Origin: Panicum virgatum
Lineage: Eukaryota > Streptophyta > Magnoliopsida > Poales > Poaceae
DNA: 64,000 nucleotides
Assembly (NCBI RefSeq): GCF_016808335.1
Contig: NC_053142.1
Span: forward strand, 46,047,674 to 46,111,673
Direction: 5' to 3'
This document shows, in pieces, positions 32,126 through 44,232 of the stretch. Under the pieces are notes generated by a model. It saw nothing but the letters and a program-made list of their open reading frames with translations. It was not told the origin of the DNA and did no database searches. Numbering within the stretch: position 1 is the stretch's first letter; every line of letters begins with the position of its first letter. Made by a program: the position numbers and the translations under genes.

Positions 32126-33426
32126 CTGCGGCCGCGACTCGGCCTCCTCCTCTCCCTGTCTTGCCTGCGGCTGCCCTCTCAACCCTGCGCGCGGAGAATA
32201 AGATTTATTACACAACCCGGAAAGCTATATGGGACGTGTTTGGTTTTTTTCGTGAAATTACTGTAGCACGCTTTGACCGCTAATTTAGAGTATAAATGAA
32301 GTCTAATTACAAAACCACCTCCACAACCCCCGTGTAAATCGCGAGACGAATCTAATGAGGTTTTTGACCGTGTGATTAGAGGATGGTTACTGTAGTATTA
32401 CTGTAACAAATCAACCCCTAATTACCGTCGTTAGATTCGTCTCAGAAAGTTACACCCATCTCTGAAAAGGTTTTGCAAATAGACTACATTTAGTACTTCA
32501 TGCGGACGTTCGTCTTTTTTTGTAAACTTGACGTGACCGTTTACTTGTATAGATAAGATCAGCTTGGGAACCAGGATCCGATTCCGCAGAGCGAACAAAC
32601 TCCGGATCCTTTTTGACACTAACACAGCACCGCCCGATGCTGCCATTTAGCCCTCAAGAAATCAAGAACAAGTCCCTGGATCGATCAGATTGGGAAGGAT
32701 GAAACCAAAGAGGAAAAGAAATGGAGGTTCAACGCGGGCGGGCGGACGCCGGACGGCTGCCGGCGGGGCTTGTGCTGCTGCGTGCCCAGTGTCCCGCTCG
32801 TCCCTTCCGGCGGCTCGTCAAGAACAGGCGGAGATTGTACGTTCCGCCACGGCGTCGTAGCTCCTACTTGCCGTCGGCTCGTCGCCGGCGAGCGGGCTGG
32901 GCAGGCAGACGCTGCGCGTGTGTTGTGTGGCCTGGATGATGTGGGTTGGGCCATATCCAGAAAACGTTCAGATACGTGTCCGGCCCACGTATCCAACTAT
33001 TTAGTTTTTTTTTGCTGGACACGTCTGGCGGAGTATATAGAAAAAAAAAACTAGATATGAATCCTGCATATGCTGTATCCCTACGTATTTGGATCAAACT
33101 CTACGGTTAACAAATATATGGATCTTTGTTTCACTAAAAAAGAAATTAAGGATGAGAAGGTGTGTATTTACAACACAGACAAAGAACATGAATTGACCAG
33201 CAACAAATTCTGTCTTCAACAGTAGGAGAAAGTGGAACTTTTCACTTGAGTTATTCCTTGATTCCTTTTCCTTGCCCAGTTGCTGCAGATTCTGAGCTGA
33301 AGGTAGTAGCAAGGAAGCTTGAAGGTCCAAACAAATGACAGGTTTGTTCTAGGAAGAAGTAGAGAGAGAAAATAATGTGTCTAGACATGAGCAATCTATA
33401 CACAACATTGCTGGGGAAGTAATTTG
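32126..33426. other. Intergenic with one MITE
   Basis: Upstream sequence of the DUF-family pseudogene, a MITE (32226-32535), then about 900 bp without recognised genes. Runs of small ORFs at 32685-33330 show no family. The 3'UTR of the RING ligase should lie at the right side. Confidence 0.5.
32226..32535. mobile_element. MITE of the ACAGTAACCAT family
   Basis: The left end is GACGTGTTTGGTTTTTTTCG. Family motifs GCGAGACGAATCTAATGAGG, ATGGTTACTGTAGTATTACT and GTTAGATTCGTCTC are present. The right end is poorly preserved, so the border is approximate. Confidence 0.7.
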
Positions 33427-34900
33427 CTAGTTCGTATTCAGAGCAACTGATTTGCAGACGGGGCACCAGTTCTTCTGCCTGAGCCAGCGCTGTATGCAGG
33501 GCATGTGGTAGTAGTGTTTGCATGCCATCTTGCCCAGCTCCTCACCGGCTAAATACTCCTCCTGACAAAAAGAAAATGCAACAGAAATGTTTAGCATGAT
33601 GCAACAGATCTGCAAAGAGTCTTCAGAATAATTAATAATATGGTGCGATTATACATTGGAACTTGCCTGGCAAACGCTACACTTTCTGTCACAATCTTCA
33701 TGAGAACCTGAAGCTGTGGGCATGTAAATGCTCCTATTCAGGCACTTTGCCAACGCATCATCTGAAAGACCAGTGTTTACAGTACCAATTCGCTCCCCCA
33801 AGGCAAGCAATTCCTGCAATGCAATGTGTCGCAAATGCTTTAACGTCTGAAGAAACAAAACATGGCAAACAAAAGATGCTGCCGACTGAAATGAGGTAGG
33901 AGAAGAGGAAGTAATTCAAGGAAATCAGCTAACAACACCGTCAGAGTAGGGGGAGATTCGAGATTCAGACATACTTCGTAAGACATGCCGTCGATATCCA
34001 TCCTCATTCCTCTATGGCGATCATTGAATATGAAGAAGTTCTCAAGCTGCATGAGACAATTTAGTTATATGATTTGCGTTCTCTATATAATTTCTCCAAG
34101 ATATCAGCATGAATTGATCATTGTAGCTTTACCTCTTCAGTTACTCCCGTATCAAAGCGCCAGTATCCATTTGAATCCTCCACGCTGTCCTCCAGAGATG
34201 AAACTCCTCCCTGAAGGCCGCTTCTGTATCTTGCCATGAATCCAGAAAGAAAACCTTCAGAAGGCACATGGTCTCTTGCTACCTGCTCAACTAGCAGCAA
34301 GTCATCGTCACTCCTCTCTGAATTCCTCCTAGCATCTCCAGAGCCGTTCCTGGGCGCACTGTCAGTTCCTGCATTTGCACTGTCATCTGCTTTTCTTATC
34401 CTTGAAGCTGCCCGATGCGACGGCCTTGAGATGGACCGGCTACTGCTCGGGGAACTAGCACCGAGTCCGTTCGGCGACGGTGGGCTGCTTTCCCTGTTCA
34501 ACGATCGCTTCCTTGACGCATTGACCCTATCCTTGAGCCGAGCCAATAGATCACGCCCAGGAGTGTCTCTTGACCTGTTGCCGGTCTCACTGCAGGAGCC
34601 TCCTGCATCCCTGCTGATGCTGTCTGAAGCACTGCTTTCCTGTGGCTGTGGAGGCTTTCTGCTGGGCTTCCTCAAAATTCGTGATCTCCCAGGGGTAGCC
34701 GGTGCTGATTCATTGGGCGCCGCTGCCCTGTGCACCTCCTTGCCTTTGGCTTTGTCAACTGAATGCCGACCGCTACAACCATGGCGCGAGCAGCAATTCT
34801 TAGCCTTGGAGCGCGAACCGTCTTCCCTGAAGAGAAGAATTGACCCTCCCTTCGTGAAGAGGAGGCCGCCGACTGTTCGTCTTCCCATGTGTTCATCCAT
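33427..34900 (-). CDS. RING-H2 E3 ubiquitin ligase, MBR/RHG1A-like (4 exons)
   Basis: RING-H2 ligases transfer ubiquitin from an E2 to substrates. Exons 34900-34133, 34046-33975, 33813-33667 and 33561-33427 are all in phase 0 and give 373 residues. The N-terminus MDEHMGRRTVGGLLFTKGGS, followed by a Ser/Arg-rich disordered region (about residues 40-230), is typical of a plant group related to MBR1/MBR2. The RING is C325, C328, C343, H345, H348, C351, C362 and C365 (CSVC, CKHYYHMPC, WCPVC), complete for zinc binding. Intron 3 splits the finger and begins with GC (CAG/GCAAGT) instead of GT. A TATA box near 36253-36259 suggests a long leader with a 5'UTR intron. No damage was seen. The substrate is unknown. 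Confidence 0.9.
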
Positions 34901-36252
34901 GTCAAGTAATCACCTGAAATCGGAAATGGTTGGAAGAAGTCAGATACTCAGGCGTGATCAAACTGATGAAGTGAATCGTTAAGTGGTCAACTCATCAACT
35001 GTGGTGACAGGTAACGTGTTGGATTTAGAACACAATATAACTGAAATATCTTTTCGCATTCAACAATAGTCTTTTTTTAGTAAAGGAATATTTAAATTTC
35101 TATATAAAGGCATGGAGGAGAAGTAATCACCATTAACTACGGGCCATGTGATGGCAGGATGACTAAACTGTATTCAGCTATCCGTAGAAACGATTCTAAT
35201 CATTCAATCAGGTGATCCTTCATATAATTTTACCTATTAGTAAGTTAATTAGTCTAGTTATGCATGTGTTCCTGCTCATAGTACAACCAAAAGCCTCTTT
35301 TCGTGTCGACCAAACGAAGTTGCTGCAGCAACCTTTTTGCCTTCCGGCCTGAAATTATTTCCTATCCTGAAAGGTCAATTTGCACATGCCTACTCTAGCA
35401 CAGCACGCCAAGTACTGTATCAAAACCGAAAGCTGTACTGATTCTGCTTTACGCGGACCTGATAGAATAGGAGGCACTCCAGACAGTTGACGCATACGGA
35501 TTCCATGGGACGGTTCATATCTTATCGCATATAAGAAAAATATTATCAACGTCGCCTTGTATAACTGAAAACTAAACGATGGGAAAGAAAGTTGCTGGTT
35601 TCAGACAGTCTGAAGCAACCGGAACATGCAGGGGCAAACGCAACCTTTCCGCCTTTCAGAGGAAAACATTGACTTTTCCCCAAATAGAGAGCAGGGAAGT
35701 TTGATGCTGGATAAAAAGAATTGGATTGCAGAGACCAGGAATTCAGAACTCTCATGGATCATCGAATCGAACCTTCGAAATCCCGATAAAATGAAGCTAG
35801 CGATCGATGACGATGAGAAACAGTTTGTCTTCCTAAACTTGCAGCGCTATAACTCCTACAGTTAGCAGCCCCTACAGAAGAACCCGACGAAAAAGGGCAA
35901 AAGAACCGTGAATTCCTTTCTCAGGAATACTCCTTACCTCTGTCACCCTGAAATCGAAGAGGTGACAGTTCATAGAGGGACACGAACAACGAAAGAACAC
36001 CAATCCGAACGCGAAAAGACAAAGAGAAACAGCGAGTGAACCAAACACAGCATCTGAACCAAAGAGACGGAAGAAGAAGAAGGAGAAGAGCGGCCATGAC
36101 CAACCTTGCTTTGCAAGCCTCTCCTTCCACCCGGGCGATTCTCCTCCAATGGAACAGGCCTGGACAGCGACTGGATCAACACGGAGGATCGAGGGGAGGA
36201 ATAGAGAGAAGGGGGATAAGAAGAAGAGGTCAGAACACAAGTGATGGAGTTG
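34901..36252 (-). other. Leader, 5'UTR intron and first exon of the RING ligase
   Basis: No coding ORF was recognised. A candidate leader exon runs from about 36225 to 36107, where GCAAG/GTTGGT could be a splice donor; the acceptor would lie just upstream of 34900. Small ORFs on both strands here look fortuitous. Confidence 0.4.
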
Positions 36253-36259
36253 TTATATA
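36253..36259 (-). promoter_or_regulatory. TATA box of the RING ligase gene
   Basis: TATATAA on the minus strand, in a GC-rich setting, about 1.35 kb upstream of the ATG. Transcription would begin near 36225. Confidence 0.45.
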
Positions 36260-38737
36260 TGCATGGCCAAGAAACCACAGAGGGAGGGAGGGGCGGAAGC
36301 TTGAACAGAAAAAGGAACGGCGAGGGAGACGAGACCGGCGAGGCGGGCCGGGGCGGCGGCGGCGGGGCCCGCGGGGCAGGTGGGTTCCGAGCCGTCGGAT
36401 GGGGCGCGAGAGTAGGATCGGACGGGCGCGAGGGAGAGACAATGGAGGCGCCGAACCGCCCCCACCACCGAATTTCCTGCCCCGAGTGAGTGGACCCACG
36501 GGGGCTGACAGGTGGGCCGTTACGCTATAATACGGATTCGCTTTTTTTTAAGACATTTTTTGTCTGCTTTTCGTGAAGCAGTGCCAGTGTTTTCAGGTCT
36601 TTTTGGTGCACAAGTAAATAATTTACACTATGCCTTTTCGCTATTTAAATCGACTTATACTGTAGCAACTAGCAAGGAAACTGAGCATATATCGCATAAA
36701 AATCAATGTTTTAAGGTTTTTTAGGAGGGATAGCAGTCTAGAGCCATTGGAATTTCAAGAAAGAAAAGAAGAAGAAGCTGTAACTAGTGCAGGAAAAGGT
36801 GTTTTTTGGGTGCACTTTTTCCAGGAAAAAATCTCAGATTTTTTTTAAAAAAAATCTCAGGTAAACTATGTTGTACGAAGTGACATAAAAACTCGCAACG
36901 TGACAGATGTGTATGTTTAAATTCGGTAGGCAATGGCGTGGTGTAAAGTGAAAAATCGTTGAGCTAGTACAAGCCCCCCCCCCCCCCCCTAAGTGTGTGA
37001 TCAGGGAGATTGGTTATTTTTAGGACGACCGGCAGACCAGCCGAGCTGTTGGGCGTACCAGCTTTGGATGAGGCTGTAAAGCGCGCAAAGTGTATGATGC
37101 ATAAATTGGGTACTTTGGACTGCCAAATTGTATACGTCGGAACCTTGCTTTTGCACTCATTTCCCTCTCGTGTGTCTCCCTGCTGCTCCGGCTAAAACCA
37201 TGTGATTTGCGTTAAACTAAGAGAGTTGTGGTATACTGGGTCCATGTAATCAGTTCATATTTTAGCATTCACGCACAGGAAATCCTATCATTGTTGCCGT
37301 GTTTATCATAGGATCATGACCAAGTGCACACTGGTAGGAATTGACTCCAAAGCTCCTAATTAAGAATTTATCCGTAAGCTAGGGGCACTGGAGATAGGGG
37401 TAGAATCTTCCTGGAAATGCTGGGCAATGTTTTTGTACTAGCTGACATCCCGTCGTTCAGCGAGACGGCCGTCAATTCCCTAGAATTGTTCAGAAAGATG
37501 TTGGGGAAAAGTAGGCTGCTTTTTGTGTACTGTTCGTGGCTTGCGACCTGCTCTGACTTATACGGCACAAATTCTCCCGGAAATCATTTTGTTGTGTAAG
37601 TCAGCGCATTTGTTGTGTAGACGGTTCCATGATCATGTAAAAAAAAGAATACATACCTCCATGACTCTGTTTCCCTCTCTCTCTCTCCAAATTCTTTTAT
37701 GACGGTCTAAATAAATCATAGTAAATCATAATAAATACTCCCTCTATTCGAAATTGTAGGTTGTTTTAGCAAACTTAGATGCACAATTTCTACTATGCAT
37801 AGTACGTGTTTATCTAGATGCATAGAAAAAATTATATATCTAAATTTGCCAAAACGATCTATAATTTGGAATAAAGGGAGAGTGCATCTTTGGGGAAAAA
37901 AACAAATCACGCATGATATCAAAGATTTTTTTTCGCGAAGGTGCCTGAGTACGTTTTTCATTAAGAGAAAAGCAATACGACCATTACAAATCTTAATAGA
38001 CAGAGGCTATTAAGGCGGACACAGAGCACCACCAAACAAATGGCGGACGACCAGAACCAGAAACAAGAACAGCAAGAACAATAGGGGAGGAGACACACCC
38101 AGACCGACAAACCTAGCCAAAATTACACAACTGAACCTGCTAAGAGAAACTACACCGCCAAAGTTGAGAAGATATGCAATACAAATAAAATGACAAAGCA
38201 TTCACCCAACCAACCAACAGCAGCGGCAAAGCATCCGACCGAAGAGAAATCCAACCAACGATGATGGCGGCAAAGCATCCGCCAGAGCAGCACGGCGGCA
38301 AAGTATCCGCCAACGACGAGAGGGGCGGCAAAGATCTGGTCAACAGACACTGATTTTCAGCAGATGCAGTGCGCAGGTACACCCACGACGGCATAAAAAC
38401 GATCCTCTACTTTTATCTTTTGTTCGGTGCAAGTTACTTAAAGGCCAAAATGGTGTGTTTGTGACTTTGTGTGTGCTTAACTGCTTGGAGCTGGAGTTGG
38501 ACTGACTGAACCGTGCCCCTAGCAGCAGTACGATGACGGACGGAGCCGGCCGGCAGGACAAAAGGAACAGGCGGTTGACGTACGGGAGTCGCTGGCCGCT
38601 GCCCTAATTTACCGTACTCACTCATGCTTGCTTTTGAACCCTCTTGCTGATTATTTGCCTTTCCGGCATCAGGTTGACACGCCAGAAGCACACAAATGGC
38701 ACATGAATCTGGGCTATAAGGCGAGAAGATTGGAACT
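36260..38737. other. Intergenic; promoter flank, poly-C run, Stowaway, retroposon-like tail
   Basis: Positions 36300-36500 are GC-rich promoter flank. A 16-base C run lies at 36974-36989. Positions 37000-37600 hold only small ORFs of no recognised family. A Stowaway-like MITE lies at 37738-37880. Positions 37925-38340 begin with a T-run and TTCATTAAGAG, which resembles the inverted 3' end of a LINE, but no coding sequence supports that. Confidence 0.4.
37738..37880. mobile_element. Stowaway-like MITE, 143 bp
   Basis: Inverted ends CTCCCTCTATTCGAAATTG and CTCCCTTTATTCCAAATTA match the Stowaway (Tc1/mariner) consensus. A TA precedes the left end; the right TA is not clear. Confidence 0.8.
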
Positions 38738-38860
38738 TGTAACACCCGAGTGTTAAACTTGGGATTTAATTAGCTAGTTCGTGACTTAAGACATTCCGCT
38801 GCGAATCGAGTCAGAAATGGATCCAAACTCAGTTTTCAGATTCCGAAACCAGAGAAAACC

Positions 38861-39480
38861 GGAACTTCCGGATTGAGACCCGGAACTTCCGGAAATATCC
38901 GGATACTCCGGATATTAGACCGGAAACTCCGGCTTTAACCCGGATACTCCGGATATTCTTCCGGATACTCCGGACCTGAAGTGCTATATCACGTGTCCTG
39001 GGTATGGTGACTGTTCCCAAACATTATTACTCAGTTTTTTCACTCCTCCTCACTCTCTCCACGAGCTCTTCCTCTCTCCTTAGCCCTAAACTCCAAATCC
39101 TTCCCTCCCAATCCATTTCCAAGGCCAAAGAAGCTCAAATCGACGTGGGGAATCATCTTCTCCAGATATTCCACCTTGGGGTGGTTTCATTTTCGAGTTT
39201 TTCTTGCAAGGGAAGCTTCCTCAAGGTACCCAAGCTATGGCTAAGTGGTTTGATCGTTTTAGGATGTGTTAAGCGATTTCCTTTGGGTCGGTCATCTTCT
39301 TATGAATCACTCTACTAGGGTCTAGAAGGGTTTCAAATTTTGTGGGTTGGTTTTGCCTCAATCAAAGTTTCAGTTTTGGGGGCGAAAGTTGTGCCAAACC
39401 CAGATACTCCGGGTACTATCCCGGAAACTCCGGATTTGGGAATCCGGATGCTCCGGATATGAATCCGGATATTCCGGGTT
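38861..39480. repeat. Clusters of CCGGAWACTCCGG-type palindromic words
   Basis: At least six words in 38861-38975 (CCGGAACTTCCGG twice, CCGGATACTCCGG three times and one CCGGAAACTCCGG), then four at 39402-39480 including CCGGAAACTCCGG and CCGGATATTCCGG. Spacing within clusters is roughly 15-35 bp. They surround, but do not enter, the conserved coding block. Confidence 0.9.
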
Positions 39481-39594
39481 ATGCAGAGTTATGGACGTTG
39501 AGTTATTCGGTTAGTAGTAAATATGATAGATTGGGGTTTATTTGAAAGTTTCAAATTATTTTTGCATACTTTCTCATATCATTGCATACGTATA

Positions 39595-39745
39595 GACGCC
39601 GCCGCTGAAGGAGTCGTGTACGAGGTGGTTGCGGAGCCACAGGAGCCGCAGGGGCAAGCCCCGCAGCAGGAGGACCGTGGGGAGTCGGCCCAAGGCCCAA
39701 CTCACCCCAGTGTTGAGCAGCAGACGCAAGGCAAGCCCTGGTGCA
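39595..39745 (+). other. Conserved coding block of the TGTAACACC family (copy 3)
   Basis: The translation begins DAAAEGVVYEVVAEPQEPQG, continues with a Q/E-rich stretch and ends QGKPW. A splice-acceptor-like CGTATAG precedes it. The same block is in elements A and B. Confidence 0.6.
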
Positions 39746-41277
39746 TGTCCTATTATTTTAAATTATGATTCACTATGTATATGTTTTATCTATTCCTTGT
39801 GCATTACGTATTAGGAATTGATTGGAACCCTAGCTGCATGAATCGATAGCGGTGCCAGGCTAAATAAGTCCGGTAGAAGTCGGGTGACTTCGTGTCACTC
39901 GCGAGACACAGAAAACTTTAGAAGCCGAGTAATTGCCGGTTACTCGCGAGATACATTATTATCTTTGTACTTCAGTATTTGAGAAATGGATATGGAGATG
40001 TGAGACCGGGCGGGGATGATGATATTAGGTTTGGCAGCAGGACAGGGTTCCTGGGTGTCTTAGCCCATCCGTGTCGATTAAGCACCGGTCGTTTTGGCAG
40101 TGCTGATCGGAGATTGAATTGTACTAACCGTATGCCGGGAGTAGGAGGTAGTCAAAACCGGTAAGCCGAGTACTGCTTTGCTTCGAAAGTACAGGAACCC
40201 GCACCCAACTCCTGGGGCGAGTCGAGTAGTCGCGGAGAATTGGGATGCATATGTTTACTTTTGGTGGTCTCACGTTGAGCTCGACTGACCATATGTCGTT
40301 GGGCTGGTTCCTGTAGTTCGAGGCGGGGAGGGGAAAGGTTGGTGCGTGGAGTCCGACGGGGCTTTTGCGTGCCGTGTTGGTTAGGTCCACCTTGCAAGGT
40401 TAAATCGGATTGATTCGCCGTGTCTCGTGGATATGAGGGCCTTGATCTCTTTGTCACCTCGTAGCGAATGAGTTAGGATATTAGAGATATAAAAATGGGT
40501 ACTATTCTGAATCTTAATTGGATGCTCCAACATGCGTGTGTAGATAGGCAAACATTAGTGAGAGACTATCTATATAAAATATGCGGCTAAAACATTGAAA
40601 GTAAGGATACACCTCTAGTTGCTATTTCTGCAAAACAAACCACCAGCCAAATGCCGTGCATGTCTAGGTACGTGGGCTAAGTTATACCCACTGGTCGGGT
40701 AAGCCTTGCTGAGTATTAGTATACTCAGGGTTTGTTGCCACAATTATTATTTCAGGACACCCGGACGTCGACTTCTGCCCCTGCTGTGTCAAGTTCATCC
40801 GCCGGGATGCAGAGGGGTGGGAGGTGGTGGAGCGAGACCCTTAGGTTAGGGGATTGTCGGGTTGTACACTCGAGGGCAGAGTGTTCAGCCTTTCTATTTT
40901 TGCGCAGGCCGGTCTGACCGGTCATGGTTAGTCAGGGGTTTTGAAGTCTAGTATAGTTGTAGGATCTAGTCTTTATGAATTTCAGTACATCGGATGTAAG
41001 GTTTGTAAATTATGCAACTTTTGTAAATTATGTGTATATTTGAACTCGGGTTGTAAAACCTAATGTTTTATACTCATATAGTGTATGTACTTTTTTTAGT
41101 ATTATGTTGTGCTTGTACCATCTGCGCCCTCCTTCGCGGGGGACTACCGGTGTTGTTTCGATCGGGCCGTGGGTTGAGAAAGGATCGCCAAATTAAGCCG
41201 TTAAGCTAATGCGCCCGATGTGTTCAAATGACGGCCATTACGCATAATTAGAATTTTAAATTGGCGGTTCTGTCACA

Positions 41278-44232
41278 GAACTCCTATCAGTTACCACCAG
41301 ACTTTTTCTTTCTGTAGATATGGACGGACGGACATGATGAATGGTGGCCGCTAGGTTTAGGCGCCGTTTGGATCCATGGATGATGGATCTAAAATATAGT
41401 CCATCAAGTGATCTAAACAAGTGCACTGAATGTGAACTAAAGTTTAGTCCATTAGTCCTCAAAACTTACCTAATTTGAACTAAACCAACCTATAAACTGT
41501 GAAAAGACCAAACTATCCCTCACTATGCGTATGTAGGCACAACAACAATATAATCCAAGGGTGAAAATGATATTTCTATATATATCCTACCTAAAGTTAG
41601 TCCATAGATCCAAGTAGGCACGGATTAAAGTTTAGCCATCTAAAGTTTAGTCCGGATTAAAATTTAGATTTAGACGATCCAATCGGAGGCCTGTGGCAGT
41701 TTAGTTTGGTATCCATCGCAAACGATCCCAGGAGCAGCTCCGTCAAAACGACCCTTTTGTCCTCCCATTGGCTGAGTTCGGCAACGACGGTGATTGGAAT
41801 CGTCGTGTACACAGTACACGCACATGATCCAAAGCAGGCTGGCTGCAACGGAAAACTGCCTGTCCTGTTCCTCTCTGCAACTGCCACGGCACGGTTAGCT
41901 AGAAAACCTCCAATTGGCTTCGACGAGTTCTACGCGTTCTTTGCAGTTCTTCATTTCTGGTACCGTACTAACTACGTCGAGCTTGGCTATATTTTATTCG
42001 CCTTGGAGTTGATTTTGTAAGTTTGGTAAATTTCATTCACACTCCTTCGCGCATGTGCATCATAGCGGCCATGACTCTGAATGCGTAGGCCTCACTTTCC
42101 TGCAGCCCCTTTGCGTCGTCAGCATGATTACAGGGGGAATCAAACGAGCAAGCAAGAGAGCCACACAATCATACAGCTCGTCGGAGCCTCTTTTTTTTCC
42201 CCTTATTATGCAGACTGCAGACAGAGCGGCACACATCGGGAACCCTTTGTCTTTGCTTTCCTCTGCATCCTCATGGCCGCCTCCGGCCTTCTGACCACCC
42301 TCGTGCATACTATATTCTCCTCGTGCCGTATCAGCATCATGCGTCCGTGATTCTATTAAATCCTTTGCCATCATGAATATACATACATAGGCAGGCCGCC
42401 CAGGATTATTTTTTTTCTCTTCTAAATATATTTCCAGCTGACAGTTGCTTGTTTTCATTCAGTAACCGTGGCCTACCAAGCTGCGTGCTCATCCCTCTGT
42501 AATCGAATTATGCAGCAATCAGGCGAGCAATTTGTTTTGGAGCAGGTTTGGTTGATGCCTAATTTGTGTTTGTGAATACAGGTGCCTTTCAGAGTGGTGT
42601 GGTGTGATAATTCAGCACGGCACCGCTGGACAGGAATCGGCCGATGGCCATCGCTCTGTGTGATGTGTCCTTGTTTGGATGGATTGGATAGGACGGCCTT
42701 TCAGTTGCCTCGGATGGTCTTCTCACTAGTCGCTTTCTTTTGGTGAAAGCGAAAGCGTCAGAATGCGATGCGATTTGGCCTTGTTTAGGGTTTCAATAGA
42801 GAAGATACCAAGGTGTTCTTCCTATAATTTTTTTTCTCACGTCCGTTGATGTTATAGAAGAAGGATACTTATATGATTTTAGGTTTCAGTTTTAGCATAA
42901 CTGAAAGATGCCTGCCTGAATTGAACATTTTCTACACCAACGATTTCACTTTCACCAAACCTGCAAGTTGACACCGTGAGTCCGTGACGACGTGTACAGA
43001 ATACTTAAGCTGATAGATTGCAGCAACCAAATGTTATAGCCCAAACTCATACGACACCTATACGCTTCGTGTCCCTGTCATGGTGTCACCTTCACCTTAA
43101 GAAATGTCAGGAAGTTGCCGGAAATTCAGAGTGAAGGATCATAGAGAACTAATAATTACTACTCTGAGAGACTGAAACCAATCCTGTGTTGAAAACTTGC
43201 AGCGATATGAATGCTTCAGTTTTTCTCTCTGACAGATCAGGAAAACTGCAGTATAAAATCAGAAAGCCTATCTACAATTCTGCACAATCAGCAGTATTAA
43301 TGAATGCTTCAGTCCATCTCTCTGACAAACCTGCACAGTACCCGTCTAAAATATAATTCTGCCAACTTATCTGCACGGACTTCAAATTCAGAGATGAAGA
43401 TATTCTTCAAGAATTTGTGCTTCAAGAACAAGAAGACCAAATGTTAGTGCCGCACTGACCTCTAACATGACACTGAACGTCACCGTATGGTTCAGACTTC
43501 AGACCAAAATCCCACCACTACAAGGGCTAGTGGAGTAGTGGACGCACACACTAGGGGTCGCCTGATGGCAAGGGAACCCGCTGCCACATAGCTAGTGCGT
43601 GCGTGTTGCTTCTCTGGGGCTGCTCAGTTCTGTTAAATGTCAACTTCTGAAGTGAAAGATACCCAGCAAGTTGCAGCTGTCATGCTCCACTTACATACAA
43701 ACAAAGACAGAGCCCTAACATAGTTTTGTTGCTAATCGGCTGGGCTCCTAGACTCTTCAATTGGCCTGTTTCTACATAAAAATCAGCAAAGTGACCGACT
43801 CATATACTCTACTATACGCTAGCAGCTTCTCACATAAAATTATTCAGAAAACTGCTTAAAGAGCTCATGAACCATACAAATGGCAACGGGAAGATACACA
43901 AGTCGATTGAAAAATAAACCCCTCTTGCTCCATCAATTTCTCCGAGTCTTGCAAAAAATTCAGCACAAGTGCTATGCAGTATGTACAGACATTCAGACCA
44001 ACTTATAGCACACACTTACACCTTGACTCTGCTGGATTCTTCGCGCTCTTTCGCCGGACAGACGGGCAGGGGGACGCATGCCTGATTACCTTGGCACCAC
44101 ACGTTCAGTGACAAGAATAATAGCTATCATCACGTACTAACCAGGTGTTCTTGACTGCTTATTAACCATGACGCGCAGCTTTCCACTCCATGTCCTGATG
44201 TGCACGTCCCGTCGGCGTCGGGGGACTGGCCT
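41278..44232. other. Intergenic, no gene recognised
   Basis: A MITE-like element occupies about 41365-41690. ORFs of 60-130 codons at 41657-42458 overlap on both strands and match nothing I know. From 42460 to 44232 I saw no structure other than ordinary AT-rich sequence; the 3'UTR of the next gene should lie at the right edge. Confidence 0.45.
41365..41690. mobile_element. MITE-like element with AAAGTTTAGTCC words
   Basis: The left side GCCGTTTGGATCCATGGATG and the right side with GTCCGGATTAAAATTTAG carry inverted words (CTAAAGTTTAGTCC, TAAAGTTTAG) as in common grass MITEs. The borders are approximate. Confidence 0.5.

Larger units (their letters stand above)
38738..41277 (+). mobile_element. 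TG...CA element of the TGTAACACC family, 2540 bp
   Basis: The ends are TGTAACACCCGAGTGTT and GGCGGTTCTGTCACA, with TSD GAACT at 38733-38737 and 41278-41282. It is the opposite-strand relative of elements A and B. It carries CCGGAWACTCCGG-type words near its 5' end (38861-38975) and again at 39400-39480, the conserved coding block (39595-39745), an ACCTTGCAAGGT segment and the hairpin at 40709-40728. One GGTCTGACCGGTC word sits at 40911-40923. No LTR pair was found. It is the cleanest copy of the family here because nothing is nested in it. Confidence 0.88.

Noticed and set aside
34236..34982. 248-codon plus-strand ORF
   Set aside because: Antisense shadow of exon 1 of the RING ligase, which has clear family motifs on the minus strand.
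36974..36989. Run of 16 C as a special structure
   Set aside because: A lone homopolymer, possibly of uncertain length in the assembly; no G-quadruplex pattern around it.
37925..38340. LINE 3' end
   Set aside because: The T-run and TTCATTAAGAG resemble an inverted LINE tail, but no reverse transcriptase sequence or target duplication supports it.
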